Of a stretch of DNA of 64,000 bases, positions 17,635-26,526 are shown in pieces. The position numbers and the translations under genes are program-made. The first letter of the stretch is position 1. Each line of letters opens with the position of its first letter. Under the pieces are notes generated by a model. That model was not told the origin of the DNA, made no database searches, and worked only from the letters and a program-made list of their open reading frames with translations. The stretch is from Thermophagus xiamenensis (GTDB lineage: Bacteria > Bacteroidota > Bacteroidia > Bacteroidales > Marinilabiliaceae), in NCBI RefSeq assembly GCF_900112795.1, contig NZ_FONA01000009.1, positions 62,001 to 126,000 of the forward strand. Reading direction: 5' to 3'.

Positions 17635-18213
17635 TTACCCCTTTAATTGATTCAATACCTGAACAATTTCATCAGGTTTAAGGACCTGGTTGGGGGTAAA
17701 CAACTTGAGTGCAGCCCGAGGCATTGTATCGACCTCACAAGAAGCGGGGTCCTGAACAATTGTAAATCCTTTTTTATCGTGAATACATTTAATTCCTTGC
17801 GCTCCATCTCTATTGGCACCGGTCAGAATAATCCCGAGGGCTTTTTCTCTGAATGCAAATGCTGCCGACGAAAAGGCATAATCGATAGAAGGCCTACTAT
17901 GATTATTTACCTCTTCAGTAGACAAAGAAACCGTACCATCAAATTCAACAAAAAGGTGATAATTTGAAGGTGCCAACATGGCAATACCAGGCCTTAACTT
18001 ATCTTTATCATACGGTTCCACAACCGGAATTTTTGACTTCATATTCAGTCCCTCTACCAGCCCGGAGCGTATATGCTTAAGACGATGAAGACATAACACT
18101 ATTGGGACAGAAAAGGATGGATCCAGTTGAGAAAGTATCCTGGATACAACTGAAAAACTTCCGGCCGAACCACCTATAACGACCACTTTAAACTTCTGAT
18201 CCGGTATATTCAT
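17635..18213 (-). CDS. stand-alone CheB methylesterase domain, no receiver
   Basis: 192 residues, just the CheB catalytic domain. The triad is visible: Ser in VIGGSAGSF, His in VLCLHRLKH and Asp in LTGANRDGAQGI. The N-terminal receiver present in the 22106-23185 CheB is absent, so activity is not gated by CheA phosphorylation in the usual way. In Bacteroidota, receiver-less CheB is common as the first domain of large CheB-CheR-PAS hybrid proteins; here the same parts follow as separate genes. It removes methyl groups from, or deamidates, glutamates of a receptor-like partner. Confidence 0.85.
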   Translation of the reverse strand: MNIPDQKFKVVVIGGSAGSFSVVSRILSQLDPSFSVPIVLCLHRLKHIRSGLVEGLNMKSKIPVVEPYDKDKLRPGIAMLAPSNYHLFVEFDGTVSLSTEEVNNHSRPSIDYAFSSAAFAFREKALGIILTGANRDGAQGIKCIHDKKGFTIVQDPASCEVDTMPRAALKLFTPNQVLKPDEIVQVLNQLKG

Positions 18214-18325
18214 CCAATCCTTTTATATATTTAGTTTATTATCTCGTTTAATTAATAATTTCCCAAACTTGAACTTTTACCAACAGGGAACTATACGATC
18301 TGCAATAAAACAATCTAAAGAGCCT

Positions 18326-19135
18326 TCAAATTTTTTTAAATATACTTTCTTTCCTATCTAAAACACATAACTGATTATGAAATACCTCGGGAATAGACTC
18401 TCGAACACCCAAGGCAATAATTCCACCCGTTTTTAAATTGCTTAGCAACCTCGCTAAAAGCTCTTCTTTCTTACGAACCGTATAATTAATGCCTGAATTC
18501 CGAAAAAGAATTAAATCAAATTTTTCATTAAAATCGCCCACTCCTACCGAAGCACACTTAAACTCACAGAATTCCAAAAGCTCTTTGTTAAAATATTTTT
18601 CACCCTCCTTCTCGATAAAATAATTGTTGAACAAGTCTTTCTCTTCCAGCCTTCGATAGTTATTATAACTAATCTCTATTTTTTTCTGATCTATGACTCC
18701 TTCAGAGATTTCTCTGCATTTTTCTTTAGAGGGATGCTGACACAAAACCTTCACGTTATTAAGTATTCCTTGTTCTTTTAGCAAAATCAACAAAGAATAA
18801 ACCTCCTCTCCCGAAGGTGTATCGGGGAACCATACCGACCAGCCTTCCTTATCGAATAAAGAAAAAACATCACGTCTTAAGACCCTCCAAAATCCGGGGT
18901 CGCGGAACATTTCGGTCACATTAACGGCCATATGATAGTTTATCAATTCCCTGAAATTTTCATCAGCCAATTGTTCACAAAACTGGGTCAATCGGCGTAT
19001 CTTAAGTTGGGAAAAGATATGTCCAAGCCTTCTTTTTAAAAAAGAGAAGGAGTGCCCGGAATAATCCAAACAATCATACTTGGACATTTCACTGGTAACT
19101 GTTTTAATTTCTTTTATACTAAGAGAAACACCCAT
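18326..19135 (-). CDS. decayed CheR-like protein, probably catalytically dead
   Basis: About 269 residues from the ATG at 19135, 17 bp after the upstream CheR; an in-frame ATG at 19174 would overlap that gene. The CheR layout is clear: the N-terminal helical domain ends in AVNVTEMFRDPGFW, like VNTTDFFRDPELW of the neighbour. The S-adenosylmethionine site is broken: GCSTGEE is replaced by PDTPSGEE, the ATDIS strand by CQHPSK, and CRNVLIYF by FRNSGINYT. The frame is fully open, so it is expressed or recently lost. It probably arose by duplication of the adjacent cheR and may bind receptor without methylating it (inference). Confidence 0.8.
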   Translation of the reverse strand: MGVSLSIKEIKTVTSEMSKYDCLDYSGHSFSFLKRRLGHIFSQLKIRRLTQFCEQLADENFRELINYHMAVNVTEMFRDPGFWRVLRRDVFSLFDKEGWSVWFPDTPSGEEVYSLLILLKEQGILNNVKVLCQHPSKEKCREISEGVIDQKKIEISYNNYRRLEEKDLFNNYFIEKEGEKYFNKELLEFCEFKCASVGVGDFNEKFDLILFRNSGINYTVRKKEELLARLLSNLKTGGIIALGVRESIPEVFHNQLCVLDRKESIFKKI

Positions 19136-19151
19136 GTTCAAAATATTGTAA

Positions 19152-20012
19152 TCAGCATCTAAAATGAAACCCATTGCTTTTTTTAAAAACAGGGCCCGTT
19201 TTTTCAAATTTAGTTTTAAAAAAACCATTTAAACTTTCGTGAGCACCCAAAACAAGTGTACCATTAGAGAACAATACATCAAAAAAACGTTGAATAATTC
19301 TAGTTTGTAATTTGGCATTAAAATAAATAAGGACATTTCTGCAAAAGACAATATCCATTTTATTATAGAATGGTAAGCCATTTTTTACCAGATCATGGCG
19401 AATGAATTTTATATTTTTCTTTAGTAATGGTTTAACAGTAATGATGTCATTCATTGAATCAACGTCAAAATATTTATCTAAAATCTGCTCGCCTTTCTTA
19501 GGGTCATTAAAAACTTTTGAAAAATTGTCAATACATCCCCTTTCAATTTGGTGTTTATAAATTCCCTCTTTTGCTTTATCTAAAGCTTTTTGACTTATGT
19601 CGGTGGCAAAGACTCTGGTTTTAGGGAGCATCCCCAGTTCATTAAATAAGATTAAAAGGGAAAAAACTTCCTGCCCAGTAGAGCAGCCTGCATGCCAAAT
19701 ATTGATAACTCCATTTTTGCGATAAATAGATAAATGTTTTTCAAATAAAAATCTCCACAATTCAGGGTCTCTAAAAAAATCTGTTGTATTAACGGTGATG
19801 GCTTCAACAACCTCTTCAACAAAACGATTATCAGAGAGGGTACGGGCTGTTAACTCATCGAAGGTCATCTTATGGTCTTGCATCACCTTTTGGATTCTTC
19901 TGTTAATAGAATTATCGGAATATTCAGAAAAATCATAGGGTGTATGCTCTTTAAGCACCCGGAGGTATTCTTTATAGGTCATTACTTTGGGTTGATACAA
20001 CTCTTCAATCAA
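19152..20012 (-). CDS. cheR: CheR-type protein methyltransferase (second copy)
   Basis: 286 residues with intact CheR motifs: VNTTDFFRDPELW, the SAM-binding WHAGCSTGQEVFSLL, FATDISQKALDKA and the catalytic-side VFCRNVLIYF. It methylates glutamates on receptor-type coiled coils using SAM. The frame opens with TTG at 20012, abutting the stop of the 628-residue protein; an ATG at 19982 (MTYKEYLRVL) is an equally plausible start. Tight coupling to the GAF-PAS-PAS gene suggests that protein, not only the MCP, is the substrate or partner. Confidence 0.88.
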   Translation of the reverse strand: MIEELYQPKVMTYKEYLRVLKEHTPYDFSEYSDNSINRRIQKVMQDHKMTFDELTARTLSDNRFVEEVVEAITVNTTDFFRDPELWRFLFEKHLSIYRKNGVINIWHAGCSTGQEVFSLLILFNELGMLPKTRVFATDISQKALDKAKEGIYKHQIERGCIDNFSKVFNDPKKGEQILDKYFDVDSMNDIITVKPLLKKNIKFIRHDLVKNGLPFYNKMDIVFCRNVLIYFNAKLQTRIIQRFFDVLFSNGTLVLGAHESLNGFFKTKFEKTGPVFKKSNGFHFRC

Positions 20013-21899
20013 TTAAAACAACTCAACTTCAACATTTTGAATAAATGCGGTGTAAGAATGGTCGTCACCCACCTGGGCTTCTGATAATAGGAAAAGTACC
20101 GGAACTTCTTCACCGTATTTATTCAAAATAGGCACTTCTTTACGTTGTCCAATTATTTTGTTTTCTCCAGGATTAACAAAAGCAGACACAAATGGATCAT
20201 TTTTAGCTGTATTTTTTGAAAAGAGCTTAGAAACGTGTTTCCCTAACACCTCTTCTCGTGAATAGCCCCATAATTTTTCAGCCGCCGCATTAAAAAACTC
20301 CAAGATTCCATCTTTATTAGTGGTAATAATGGCATCAAGTGCCCCTTCCAGAGTCTTTTCATTTCTGATTTTCACAGCTTCAATTTCCTTAAAATGCTCT
20401 TTCACTTCATTTCTGGCCTCTTCAAGCATAATACCCAATTCCTCTTTGGAACGTTTAAGAGCCTCTTCCATCTTCACCTGCTCGGTTACATCATTCTCCA
20501 AACTAAGAATCTTCATTATATTGCCATCATTATCAACCACCGGCGAATAGGTGGTAAGTAAATATATTTCTTCCCCCAGTTTAGTTCTACGCCTTACACG
20601 ACCACGGAAGTTCTGCCCTTTTTGCAGTTGAGAAAGAATTTTATCTAGCTCAGGTTCATCTTCCTTAAAAAAGAAAATTTTAAGATTTTGCCCTTCAATT
20701 TCTTCAGGTCGATATTTGAAAGTATTCAGGAAATTATGATTTACCGAAATAAGTGTTCCATCAGTTTCAAATTCACAGCTTATAGCTGCATGGTCAATAG
20801 CATCGAGAATCCCTTGCATTTCTATTTCCCGCCTTTCACTTTCCTCTTGAGTGGCGGTCATCTCTTCAAGATTTTGCCGCAGTTCCTCTTCCTGCTGAGC
20901 CATTTTTTCCGCCTGAATTTGGGTTTCTTTCAGCAACTTGGAAGTTTTTATATTGGTCTTAACGGTAGAAATAGTAACTGCAATACTTTCACCCAACTTT
21001 TCAACAAATTCGATTTCAAATTGCTGAAAAGGCCTAAAAGAGGCTAGCTCAATAACACCATAAATCTCTTCATTAGCTTTAAGTGGCACAATCAAAATGG
21101 CACCAGGAGTAGCTTCACCAAGTCCCGAAGTTATATTGACATACCCATCAGGCACATCTGTCATATAAATAGTTTCTTTTTCCAAAGCGCACCGCCCCAC
21201 TAATCCTTCACCCCACTTAATTATTTTGTCGGCAAATTTTCTACGGTCGTAAGCAACACAGGCCGTCATTTCAAAATACTTTTCCCCTTCTTCCCCGGTT
21301 TCGGGTTGATTTAACAGGAAAAATCCACCTTGGTTAATCTTCATATAATTAACCAGATAATGAATAATGTTATAGGAAAGTTCTTCAAGGTTATCGTTAT
21401 TTTTCCTTAAAAGTTCGGCAAACTGAGCGAGACCTTGTGTCACCCAAGCCCGTTGTTCTTCCTCCAATCGACGCTGTTCCTGTTCTTTTTTGCTTTGAAT
21501 CATGAATTCTCTAAGCTTTATAAGGGCATTCGTCAAAGCATCGTGCTTCCTGTTATTAGGAATTATCTCATCTAATTTACCCTGTCTAAGGTTGTCGATA
21601 AACCCCAACACCATACGGGTTTTGCTAGCCTCTTTCTTGATACGTTTATGCTGTTTGCGAAGTGCCCTAACAAAAACACTCGATACCTGATAACCAAGAA
21701 AAGCAAAAATGAAAGGGAAAAATACCACAATCCACATACCTGGTACCAAATAAAGGAGGCTCCATAATCCTTCACCGGTTTGCTTTACTGGTCCGGCATC
21801 AAGACTAAGTAAAATTATGAGCACAGCCAAAATCAAACCAAAGGCAAAACCTCTGAGCGAATATTGCGATAATATGTTACGATAATCTTTCTTCTTCAT
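20013..21899 (-). CDS. membrane GAF-PAS-PAS sensory protein without kinase domain
   Basis: 628 residues. Two membrane helices (about 17-30 and 46-72), a HAMP-like stretch (about 90-140, GKLDEIIPNNRKHDALTNAL), a GAF domain (about 150-320), a coiled coil with paired glutamates (AQQEEELRQN and MTATQEESER), a PAS domain (about 365-475), a second coiled coil and another PAS domain (about 510-628). There is no histidine kinase, cyclase or phosphatase output. PAS 2 contains the FFNAAAEKLWGYSREEV signature. It resembles the sensory half of CheB-CheR-PAS hybrids. Its stop codon abuts the cheR start. The coiled-coil EE pairs could be methylation sites (inference). Confidence 0.82.
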   Translation of the reverse strand: MKKKDYRNILSQYSLRGFAFGLILAVLIILLSLDAGPVKQTGEGLWSLLYLVPGMWIVVFFPFIFAFLGYQVSSVFVRALRKQHKRIKKEASKTRMVLGFIDNLRQGKLDEIIPNNRKHDALTNALIKLREFMIQSKKEQEQRRLEEEQRAWVTQGLAQFAELLRKNNDNLEELSYNIIHYLVNYMKINQGGFFLLNQPETGEEGEKYFEMTACVAYDRRKFADKIIKWGEGLVGRCALEKETIYMTDVPDGYVNITSGLGEATPGAILIVPLKANEEIYGVIELASFRPFQQFEIEFVEKLGESIAVTISTVKTNIKTSKLLKETQIQAEKMAQQEEELRQNLEEMTATQEESERREIEMQGILDAIDHAAISCEFETDGTLISVNHNFLNTFKYRPEEIEGQNLKIFFFKEDEPELDKILSQLQKGQNFRGRVRRRTKLGEEIYLLTTYSPVVDNDGNIMKILSLENDVTEQVKMEEALKRSKEELGIMLEEARNEVKEHFKEIEAVKIRNEKTLEGALDAIITTNKDGILEFFNAAAEKLWGYSREEVLGKHVSKLFSKNTAKNDPFVSAFVNPGENKIIGQRKEVPILNKYGEEVPVLFLLSEAQVGDDHSYTAFIQNVEVELF

Positions 21900-22105
21900 G
21901 TTGTCAACTCTTTGACCTCTTAAGTAGTAAAATTAGTTATGCAGGATTAACTTTTTTCGTTTCTCTGATTAATAAAATTTTTCAAATTCCTTCAAATAAT
22001 GGAATATATTTTCGAACCTAAACGTACAATCAAAAAAAAAGTTATAACCGTGAAAAGCACTAATGCAAAATTATCAATTATAATTTGGAGGCGTATTTCA
22101 AAAAA

Positions 22106-23185
22106 TCAAATAAAATATTTCATAACATAAGGTGCCATTTTATCAATTGGAAGCACTTTTTGGGCCGCTCCTAATTTGATCGCTTCTTTAGGCATTCCAA
22201 AAACTACAGACGTTTCTTCATCCTGAACCAGGGTAGCAGCACCAGCCTCTTTCATTTCCAATAATCCTTTTGCGCCGTCACTTCCCATACCGGTAAGTAA
22301 GATTCCCATGGCATTTTGTCCAGCATAACGAGCCGCTGACCGGAAAAGAACATCTACGGAAGGGCGATGCCGGTTGACCAAAGGACCTTCTCTTACCTCA
22401 ACCGAATACTCTTTACCGGTACGCTTAAGCAGCATATGGTGATTTCCGGGTGCAATAAGCACTCGTCCCTGATATAATCTATCACCATTTTCAGCTTCTT
22501 TAACTTCCAGATTACACAATGCATTAAGACTTTTAGCAAATGAGCGGGTAAAGCCTTCGGGCATGTGCTGAACAATAGCAATTCCAGGCATTTTAGCAGG
22601 AAGCACTTTTAAAAAAGCACGGATAGCCTCGGTTCCACCTGTTGATGCACCTAATACAATGATTTTTTCGGTGTCAATGATTTTTTTATACGAAACGCTT
22701 TTTTTAAGAATAACATCGGCGGACAATTTAGGGGCAATCCAATCAATATGGTTATGATGATTTAACTTAAGGCGAGTAAGTTTTGCCTGGGAGGCCGCCT
22801 TAACAGCATCACACAATAAAATTTTAGACTCATTAATAAATTGCCCGGCATTCATGGCGGGCTTCCCAATAATCTCAGATGCACCATATTCAAGAGCTCT
22901 CATGGCTGTTTCAGTCCCTTCGGTAGTAAGAGAAGAAATTACAACAACAGGAATAGGATGTTGCGACATAATTTTTCGAAGGAATGTTAAGCCATCCATC
23001 CGGGGCATTTCAATATCCAGTGTAATTACATCCGGCACCTCTTTCATAATCTTTTTAACAGCAATTAGAGGATCTGCTGCAGTCCCCATGACTTCAATAT
23101 CGGGGTCAGACTCCAATATAGCAGACAAGCTTTGCCTAACAACAGCCGAATCATCAACAACTAAAACCCGGATTTTTTTACTCAT
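22106..23185 (-). CDS. cheB: CheB protein-glutamate methylesterase/deamidase
   Basis: 359 residues, typical length. An N-terminal receiver ([14 protein letters not shown], phospho-acceptor Asp57 in [12 protein letters not shown], Lys in the GKPAM loop) is linked to the methylesterase domain with Ser in [11 protein letters not shown], His in [10 protein letters not shown] and Asp in [12 protein letters not shown]. CheA phosphorylates the receiver and relieves inhibition of the esterase. It lies 9 bp downstream of cheD. Confidence 0.95.
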   Translation of the reverse strand: MSKKIRVLVVDDSAVVRQSLSAILESDPDIEVMGTAADPLIAVKKIMKEVPDVITLDIEMPRMDGLTFLRKIMSQHPIPVVVISSLTTEGTETAMRALEYGASEIIGKPAMNAGQFINESKILLCDAVKAASQAKLTRLKLNHHNHIDWIAPKLSADVILKKSVSYKKIIDTEKIIVLGASTGGTEAIRAFLKVLPAKMPGIAIVQHMPEGFTRSFAKSLNALCNLEVKEAENGDRLYQGRVLIAPGNHHMLLKRTGKEYSVEVREGPLVNRHRPSVDVLFRSAARYAGQNAMGILLTGMGSDGAKGLLEMKEAGAATLVQDEETSVVFGMPKEAIKLGAAQKVLPIDKMAPYVMKYFI

Positions 23186-23194
23186 TTCTATAAA

Positions 23195-23668
23195 TTACAA
23201 TTCCTTTTTATCTAAAAACTTATGTCTTACCTCGCCAGTGTCGGTAAAAAAAAGAATCTTACGGCCTTTTCGACCTCCAGTGCTAGAAGCTACCACCGGA
23301 ATCTTTTTTTCTTCCAGAATAAGCCGAGCTACCCTTATGTTCCGTTCACCAATCAAAGTGCCATTAGCACCGCTTTCCAGTAATTCGGCGCCACCAAAAA
23401 TTTTGGCTTTGAGGTTTTCCCGTTTGGCACCCAAAAATATCATTCGTTCCAATAACTTATCAATGGCAATATTCCCATATTTAGGGGAGGCCAAATCATT
23501 CCCGTTCCAAGTGGGGAGCATATAATGATTAATACCACCAATTTTAGTTACCGGATCCCATAAACAAATGGCAACACATGATCCTAAAATGGTTTTCACC
23601 ACATAGGGCTCTCTACTGGCAAACAAGGTGGATGGGTATAAAAAATGTTGTGTATATTGTTGCTCCAT
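23195..23668 (-). CDS. cheD: CheD chemoreceptor glutamine deamidase
   Basis: 157 residues with the CheD catalytic Cys (TILGSCVAICL), His (GGINHYMLP) and Thr regions (ANGTLIGERN). CheD deamidates receptor glutamines and in other bacteria is controlled by binding to the CheY-P phosphatase CheC; no CheC, CheX or CheZ is found in this window. It lies 12 bp after the pseudo-kinase gene. Confidence 0.93.
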   Translation of the reverse strand: MEQQYTQHFLYPSTLFASREPYVVKTILGSCVAICLWDPVTKIGGINHYMLPTWNGNDLASPKYGNIAIDKLLERMIFLGAKRENLKAKIFGGAELLESGANGTLIGERNIRVARLILEEKKIPVVASSTGGRKGRKILFFTDTGEVRHKFLDKKEL

Positions 23669-23680
23669 TTAGTAAAAACC

Positions 23681-24580
23681 TTAAAAAATCTCATCACCAT
23701 CGTCAAAAAAGATGTCATTACCTTCACCACTAAAACCTTCAACAACATTTTTGGCTTCAGGAAGGTGTATGGTAAAGGTCGATCCCTCACCTTTCCGGCT
23801 TTCAATTTCAATTTCTCCTCCTAAAACATCCAGAAGAGCTTTTGTAATGGAAAGGCCAAGTCCATGACCACGGTTGATGGAGTTAATGCCAGTATCAAGC
23901 CTCTTAAAACGCTCGAAAATGATTTTTTGGTTTTTTTCGGAAATACCTGTACCAAAATCTCTTACTGAGAAACTCAGTATTTCGTCATTGGCCCAAACCC
24001 TAATAATTACCTTGCCATCTTTATAGCTATATTTCAACGCATTATTCAACAAATTGCTTAAAATAAGCTTCAGTTTTTCACTATCGGTTTTAAAATAAAA
24101 GTTTTTCCCAAAGCCATATTCAATTTCCCATTCAAAGTCTATTTCAATCCCCATTTTTCGGGCTACGAGACTAAAGGAATCGATAATACTTTGGATTACA
24201 CCCCGAATATTGACCTTTGAGATATTAGGTGTAACCTCCCCAGCTTCAATTTTTGCAGCAACAAAAATATTCCTCAATTGAAAATCTAAATTAAAAGCCT
24301 CACTATGAATTAAGGCCACCATGGAAACCACTTTCTTCCAGTCATTCTTTTCAACCGAAAGAATTGATTTGGATAACCCGAGAATAGAGGTAAAAGGGTT
24401 GACAATCTCATTGGAAATATTGGAAATAAAGTGGCTTTTAAGAGCTTCTGATTCTCTAAGCTTTTTGGTAACCTCCTGCAATTCCTTTGTGAGCATTTGA
24501 ACTTCCTGCTCAAATTTCTTCCGCTCGTTTAGCTTCTCTCTTAATTCTTTTAAAAGCTGTCTGTCACTAATGTTTGCCAT
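23681..24580 (-). CDS. histidine-kinase-like protein lacking the phospho-accepting His
   Basis: 299 residues: a coiled coil (about 8-48), a HisKA-like dimerisation region and a HATPase domain. The H-box reads FISNISNEIVNPFTSILGLS, so the residue that should be His (in the usual SHE) is Asn57. The ATP-binding parts look intact: N-box LSNLLNNALKYS, G1 RDFGTGIS and G2 GHGLGLSITKALL. With no sensor or receiver domain it cannot autophosphorylate at the normal site. It could bind ATP as a scaffold or regulate CheA (inference). It lies between cheR and cheD, with 93 bp upstream. Confidence 0.85.
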   Translation of the reverse strand: MANISDRQLLKELREKLNERKKFEQEVQMLTKELQEVTKKLRESEALKSHFISNISNEIVNPFTSILGLSKSILSVEKNDWKKVVSMVALIHSEAFNLDFQLRNIFVAAKIEAGEVTPNISKVNIRGVIQSIIDSFSLVARKMGIEIDFEWEIEYGFGKNFYFKTDSEKLKLILSNLLNNALKYSYKDGKVIIRVWANDEILSFSVRDFGTGISEKNQKIIFERFKRLDTGINSINRGHGLGLSITKALLDVLGGEIEIESRKGEGSTFTIHLPEAKNVVEGFSGEGNDIFFDDGDEIF

Positions 24581-24673
24581 AATGCATCATTTAAAAAAGC
24601 GTCATCGTATTAATAAATCATTTATCTTTTATAGCCTTAATTCAAATTCAAAACAATTACAACCATTAAAGTT

Positions 24674-25543
24674 TTATTTCCGCTTAAAAATAGTTGGCTT
24701 AACATTTTCGAGCGGAACATCCATTCCCGACAATGATTCAGAATGACCAATAAAAAAATAGCCGTCTGATTTTAGATGCCGACACAGACGGTTAATAACC
24801 TTTTCTTGAGTGTTTCTGTCAAAATAAATAAGCACATTTCTGCAAAAAATAACATCGAATTTTTCCACCACATCATATGACTGATCCATTAAATTCAAAT
24901 ACTTAAGTTTAAAATCTTTTTGGAGTTCAGGGATTACCCGAACAGTTGGATTCAGACGATTCTTGCTTCTTAAGAAGTAGCGCTTTTTTAATGCCTGAGG
25001 AACCATATCGATTTTAGCCTCCTTATAAACACCTTTAGCCGCAGTTTCAAGCATTTTATTTGAAATATCTGTCCCCAATATTTCAAACCTGAAACCTGGA
25101 TTTCTCAACTTAAATTCGCTAAGAACGATAGCAATGGTGTAACCTTCCTCGCCACTCGAAACGCCTGCACTCCATACTTTAAAAGGCTGTTTCATTCCTC
25201 CACGGGTAGAAAAATCCGGTAAGACCTGTTCCGATAAAAAATCAAAATGTACCGGTTCTCTAAAAAAATCGGTTTTATTGGTTGTTATAACATTTAAAAA
25301 ATTAAACAACTCCTTTTTTTGGCCTTCTTTACTAAAGAAAAAATCCCGATATTGGGAATAGGAATTCATCTTTAATTCACGAATTCTCTTTAACAACCTG
25401 CCTTGAAGCATAATGCGCTTGGCAGGAGGCATTTTAATCCCATATTCCCTATATATAAATGTACTAAAAGCCTGAAAATCTTGTTCAGACAGTTGGGCTT
25501 TAAAACAATCAAAACCTTTAGCACTATTTTCTTCAACCATCAT
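24674..25543 (-). CDS. cheR: CheR chemoreceptor methyltransferase
   Basis: 289 residues with the classical CheR arrangement: N-terminal helices, VITTNKTDFFREPVHFDFL, the SAM motif WSAGVSSGEEGYTIA, ILGTDISNKMLETA, the beta-subdomain (NRLNPTVRVIPEL) and VIFCRNVLIYFDRN. The beta-subdomain is where the C-terminal pentapeptide of receptors docks in tethered systems; the MCP here ends in NYEKF. The gap to cheW is 3 bp, so translation is coupled. Confidence 0.93.
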   Translation of the reverse strand: MMVEENSAKGFDCFKAQLSEQDFQAFSTFIYREYGIKMPPAKRIMLQGRLLKRIRELKMNSYSQYRDFFFSKEGQKKELFNFLNVITTNKTDFFREPVHFDFLSEQVLPDFSTRGGMKQPFKVWSAGVSSGEEGYTIAIVLSEFKLRNPGFRFEILGTDISNKMLETAAKGVYKEAKIDMVPQALKKRYFLRSKNRLNPTVRVIPELQKDFKLKYLNLMDQSYDVVEKFDVIFCRNVLIYFDRNTQEKVINRLCRHLKSDGYFFIGHSESLSGMDVPLENVKPTIFKRK

Positions 25544-25546
25544 TTC

Positions 25547-26023
25547 TTAACTACTCCACTGCTCTTTGGCAATCGAAACAATTTTATTCATTTCGATTAC
25601 CTCTTTATCAGTAAAAACTTTATCAGGATCTAAAACCAAAATAAAATCATTCTCAAATTTAAATAGGCCATCCACATAGCCTGGTTTATATTCCTGTTGA
25701 ATAGGCTTTAACGCCTTCTCCTCGACTTCAATTACATCAGAAACCGAATCGACCAAAATGGCAACTCTATAATTACCTTGGCCTGATTCTAAATTAAGGA
25801 CAACAAAAACTGAGTTTTTGGAGAGTTTCACAGAACCCAAATTAAATTTAATACCGGTATCAATTACCGGAATAACTTCTTCTCTAAATTCAAGCAACCC
25901 GGCTAAAAAAACCGATTGCTTGGGAACAGGTTTTGGTTGCTCGTATTCCCGGATTTCTAAAACCCTGGAAACATGTATTGCAAAGACTTCTTTGGCAAGT
26001 CTAAATGTCAGATAGGACTCCAT
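25547..26023 (-). CDS. cheW: CheW adaptor, copy 1
   Basis: 158 residues, a two-lobed CheW SH3-like fold: SYLTFRLAKEVFAIHV at the start, LLEFREEVIPVIDTGIKF in the middle, then RVAILVDSVSDVIEVEE and DGLFKFENDFILVLDPDKVF. It links CheA to receptors. It has a slightly longer tail than copy 2, so the two are divergent rather than recent duplicates. Confidence 0.93.
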   Translation of the reverse strand: MESYLTFRLAKEVFAIHVSRVLEIREYEQPKPVPKQSVFLAGLLEFREEVIPVIDTGIKFNLGSVKLSKNSVFVVLNLESGQGNYRVAILVDSVSDVIEVEEKALKPIQQEYKPGYVDGLFKFENDFILVLDPDKVFTDKEVIEMNKIVSIAKEQWSS

Positions 26024-26055
26024 CTATCTATTTTAATTAAAATCCAAAATTCAAT

Positions 26056-26508
26056 TTAAATTTCAGCTGCAATAGTTAACTCTTGCACGTCTACAATATG
26101 AATGAATTGGTTTTCAAAAAGAAAAGTCCCTTTAAAATTTTTAATGCGACTTTTCTTTGAATCAACCACTGTGGGTTTCACCTCAATACCTTCTGCCTCA
26201 ATAACCTCTTTCACCATATCCACCATTACCCCCAAATTATTCTCTTGTTGGTCATCCGGGGAAACAACAATAATGGCTGTGTCATGATTAATACCTTTAT
26301 CCGGAAAACCCATCATCACTCTTAAGTCAACTACAGGAACAATATTTCCATGAAGATTTATCACACCTTTCATAAATTCAGGAGTATTCGGAACTTTAGT
26401 GATCTCAGAAACCTCAAGGATATGATTTACCTTCATGGCATCTAAAGCAAAAAACTCCTCACCAACTTTAAAAGATAGAAGGGTATTATTTTGTTGTTGC
26501 CCGGCCAT
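26056..26508 (-). CDS. cheW: CheW adaptor, copy 2
   Basis: 150 residues with SFKVGEEFFALDAMKVNHIL, GVINLHGNIVPVVDLRVM and GVMVDMVKEVIEAE, the standard CheW motifs. It lies 18 bp downstream of cheA. Two distinct CheW in one operon may serve the MCP and the soluble or GAF-PAS partners separately (inference). Confidence 0.93.
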   Translation of the reverse strand: MAGQQQNNTLLSFKVGEEFFALDAMKVNHILEVSEITKVPNTPEFMKGVINLHGNIVPVVDLRVMMGFPDKGINHDTAIIVVSPDDQQENNLGVMVDMVKEVIEAEGIEVKPTVVDSKKSRIKNFKGTFLFENQFIHIVDVQELTIAAEI

Positions 26509-26526
26509 AATTTAACCTTTTGACAT

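Noticed and set aside
22854-23525. 223-codon plus-strand frame
   Set aside because: Antisense to cheB and cheD, both with complete catalytic motifs.
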